A DNA stretch of 64,000 nucleotides from Alphaproteobacteria bacterium UBA1303 (GTDB lineage Bacteria > Pseudomonadota > Alphaproteobacteria > Micropepsales > Micropepsaceae), in NCBI GenBank assembly GCA_002307315.1, contig DBTZ01000052.1:1-64000 (forward strand). The letters are read 5' to 3'. The translations under genes and the position numbers were made by a program. Below are positions 63,466 through 64,000 of this stretch, piece by piece; within the stretch, counting starts at the first letter, position 1, and the number at the start of each line of letters is the position of its first letter. The notes below the pieces were generated by a model. It did not search any database. It was given only the letters and a program-made list of their open reading frames with translations, and was not told the origin of the DNA.

Positions 63466-64000
63466 ATGTCCGCCCCTGCTACCGAACGCAGCAATCAGCC
63501 GATTTCCTTGCTTCCCGCTATCGGTGCCGATAAGCGCGGCCCCGAGGCGGAAAAGCCCGAGCGCCCCTCGCCGGCGGTGCATGGCGAGACCAAATTCGCC
63601 GCCGTGGCCCTGACCTTGGCGCTGATTCTGTCGGCGCTATGGGCCGGCGCGGTCGGGGCTTACCTGTGGGGCTATTTCGGACCTAAGGGGCTGATCAGTC
63701 TCGATTTGCAGGAAATGGCGATTTTCGCCATCGCCACCTTTGTGCCGCCTCTGCTGTTCATGGCGGTGGCTTGGACCTTGGTGCGCGGCCAAGCGATGGC
63801 GGCGGCGGCGCGGGCGTTCGAGGAATCCGCCGACCGGCTGTTTGCCGCCGACGAAACCGTGGCGCGTACCTCGGCCCGGCTGGCCAGGGCGGTGCGTCAC
63901 GAAATCGATGCCCTCAACAGCGGCCTGGATGCCGCCTTCGCCCGCATGCGGGCGCTGGAGAATGTGCTGGAAACCCAGGTTGCTTCGCTCGACGAAGCGG
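63466..64000 (+). CDS. membrane-anchored coiled-coil protein, N-terminal part
   Basis: 178 residues visible from the ATG at 63466 (GAGG 5 bases upstream), running off the right edge. A Pro/Glu-rich cytoplasmic N-terminus, two membrane helices (about 45-72 and 84-104) and an Ala/Glu/Arg-rich coiled coil from about 108 on. Such large kinesin-like or apolipoprotein-like proteins are common in alphaproteobacteria and have no assigned function. Confidence 0.7.
   Translation, partial: MSAPATERSNQPISLLPAIGADKRGPEAEKPERPSPAVHGETKFAAVALTLALILSALWAGAVGAYLWGYFGPKGLISLDLQEMAIFAIATFVPPLLFMAVAWTLVRGQAMAAAARAFEESADRLFAADETVARTSARLARAVRHEIDALNSGLDAAFARMRALENVLETQVASLDEA

Noticed and set aside
1..64000. tRNA, rRNA, CRISPR, prophage or insertion sequence
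   Set aside because: No tRNA-like cloverleaf with T-loop core, no regular spacer repeats, no transposase, integrase or phage structural gene was recognised on reading. A tRNAscan or Infernal run could still find a missed small RNA.

Overview
The window is typical alphaproteobacterial chromosome: high GC (roughly 60% by eye), dense short operons, frequent 4-base ATGA overlaps, an Asd/KdsB/PheA/LeuC set of core genes, a complete Tad/Cpa pilus locus and a family of intergenic palindromic repeats of the kind common in alphaproteobacteria. I cannot assign a genus. No rRNA, tRNA, CRISPR array, prophage or insertion sequence was recognised.

Layout. 1-3186: partial 3-hydroxyacyl-CoA dehydrogenase, a cytochrome c/PH-domain pair, a cluster of hairpins and a secreted CE1-type esterase, all on the minus strand. 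3298-9594: ftsK, then two successive glnK-amtB operons (a tandem duplication) with matching sigma-54-like promoters. 9797-14487: a UbiH-family hydroxylase, asd, two unknown proteins and an OmpA-family porin. 14650-16529: btaB/btaA for phosphorus-free betaine lipids. 16666-29797: the Tad pilus locus (two TadE-like pseudopilins, TadG with a vWA domain, an orphan pilus N-domain protein, Flp pilin, CpaA-F, TadB, TadC, TadD). 29921-34930: GST, leucyl aminopeptidase, hydroxyacid dehydrogenase, a heme-less remnant of CycM, then kdsB-pheA.

35128-41833 is the most unusual functional unit: three translationally coupled genes encoding a transglutaminase-DUF2126 amidoligase fusion, a circularly permuted ATP-grasp/Alpha-E protein and a second transglutaminase, a predicted but uncharacterised peptide/amide-bond-forming system. 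41836-45461 holds a sugar epimerase, a class II aldolase, a glycosyltransferase and a histidine phosphatase. 45904-54369: TorF porin, M20 peptidase, a malic enzyme without the usual PTA domain, mutS-usp, leuC. 54538-57951 encodes a secreted 1137-residue GH54 arabinofuranosidase-like protein joined to a lamin-tail domain that is interrupted by two blocks of short repeats, which I do not recognise as a described architecture. 58221-64000: YifB/ComM, a small secreted protein, ferredoxin plus ferredoxin reductase, a chorismate mutase, an Hpt protein, an NnrU-family membrane protein and the start of a membrane/coiled-coil protein.

Working together: the glnK-amtB operons handle ammonium uptake under nitrogen limitation; btaAB would replace phospholipids under phosphate limitation; the Tad locus builds a Flp pilus for surface attachment; and the GH54 protein and CE1 esterase would suit growth on arabinoxylan-type plant polymers. 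That lifestyle reading is inference.
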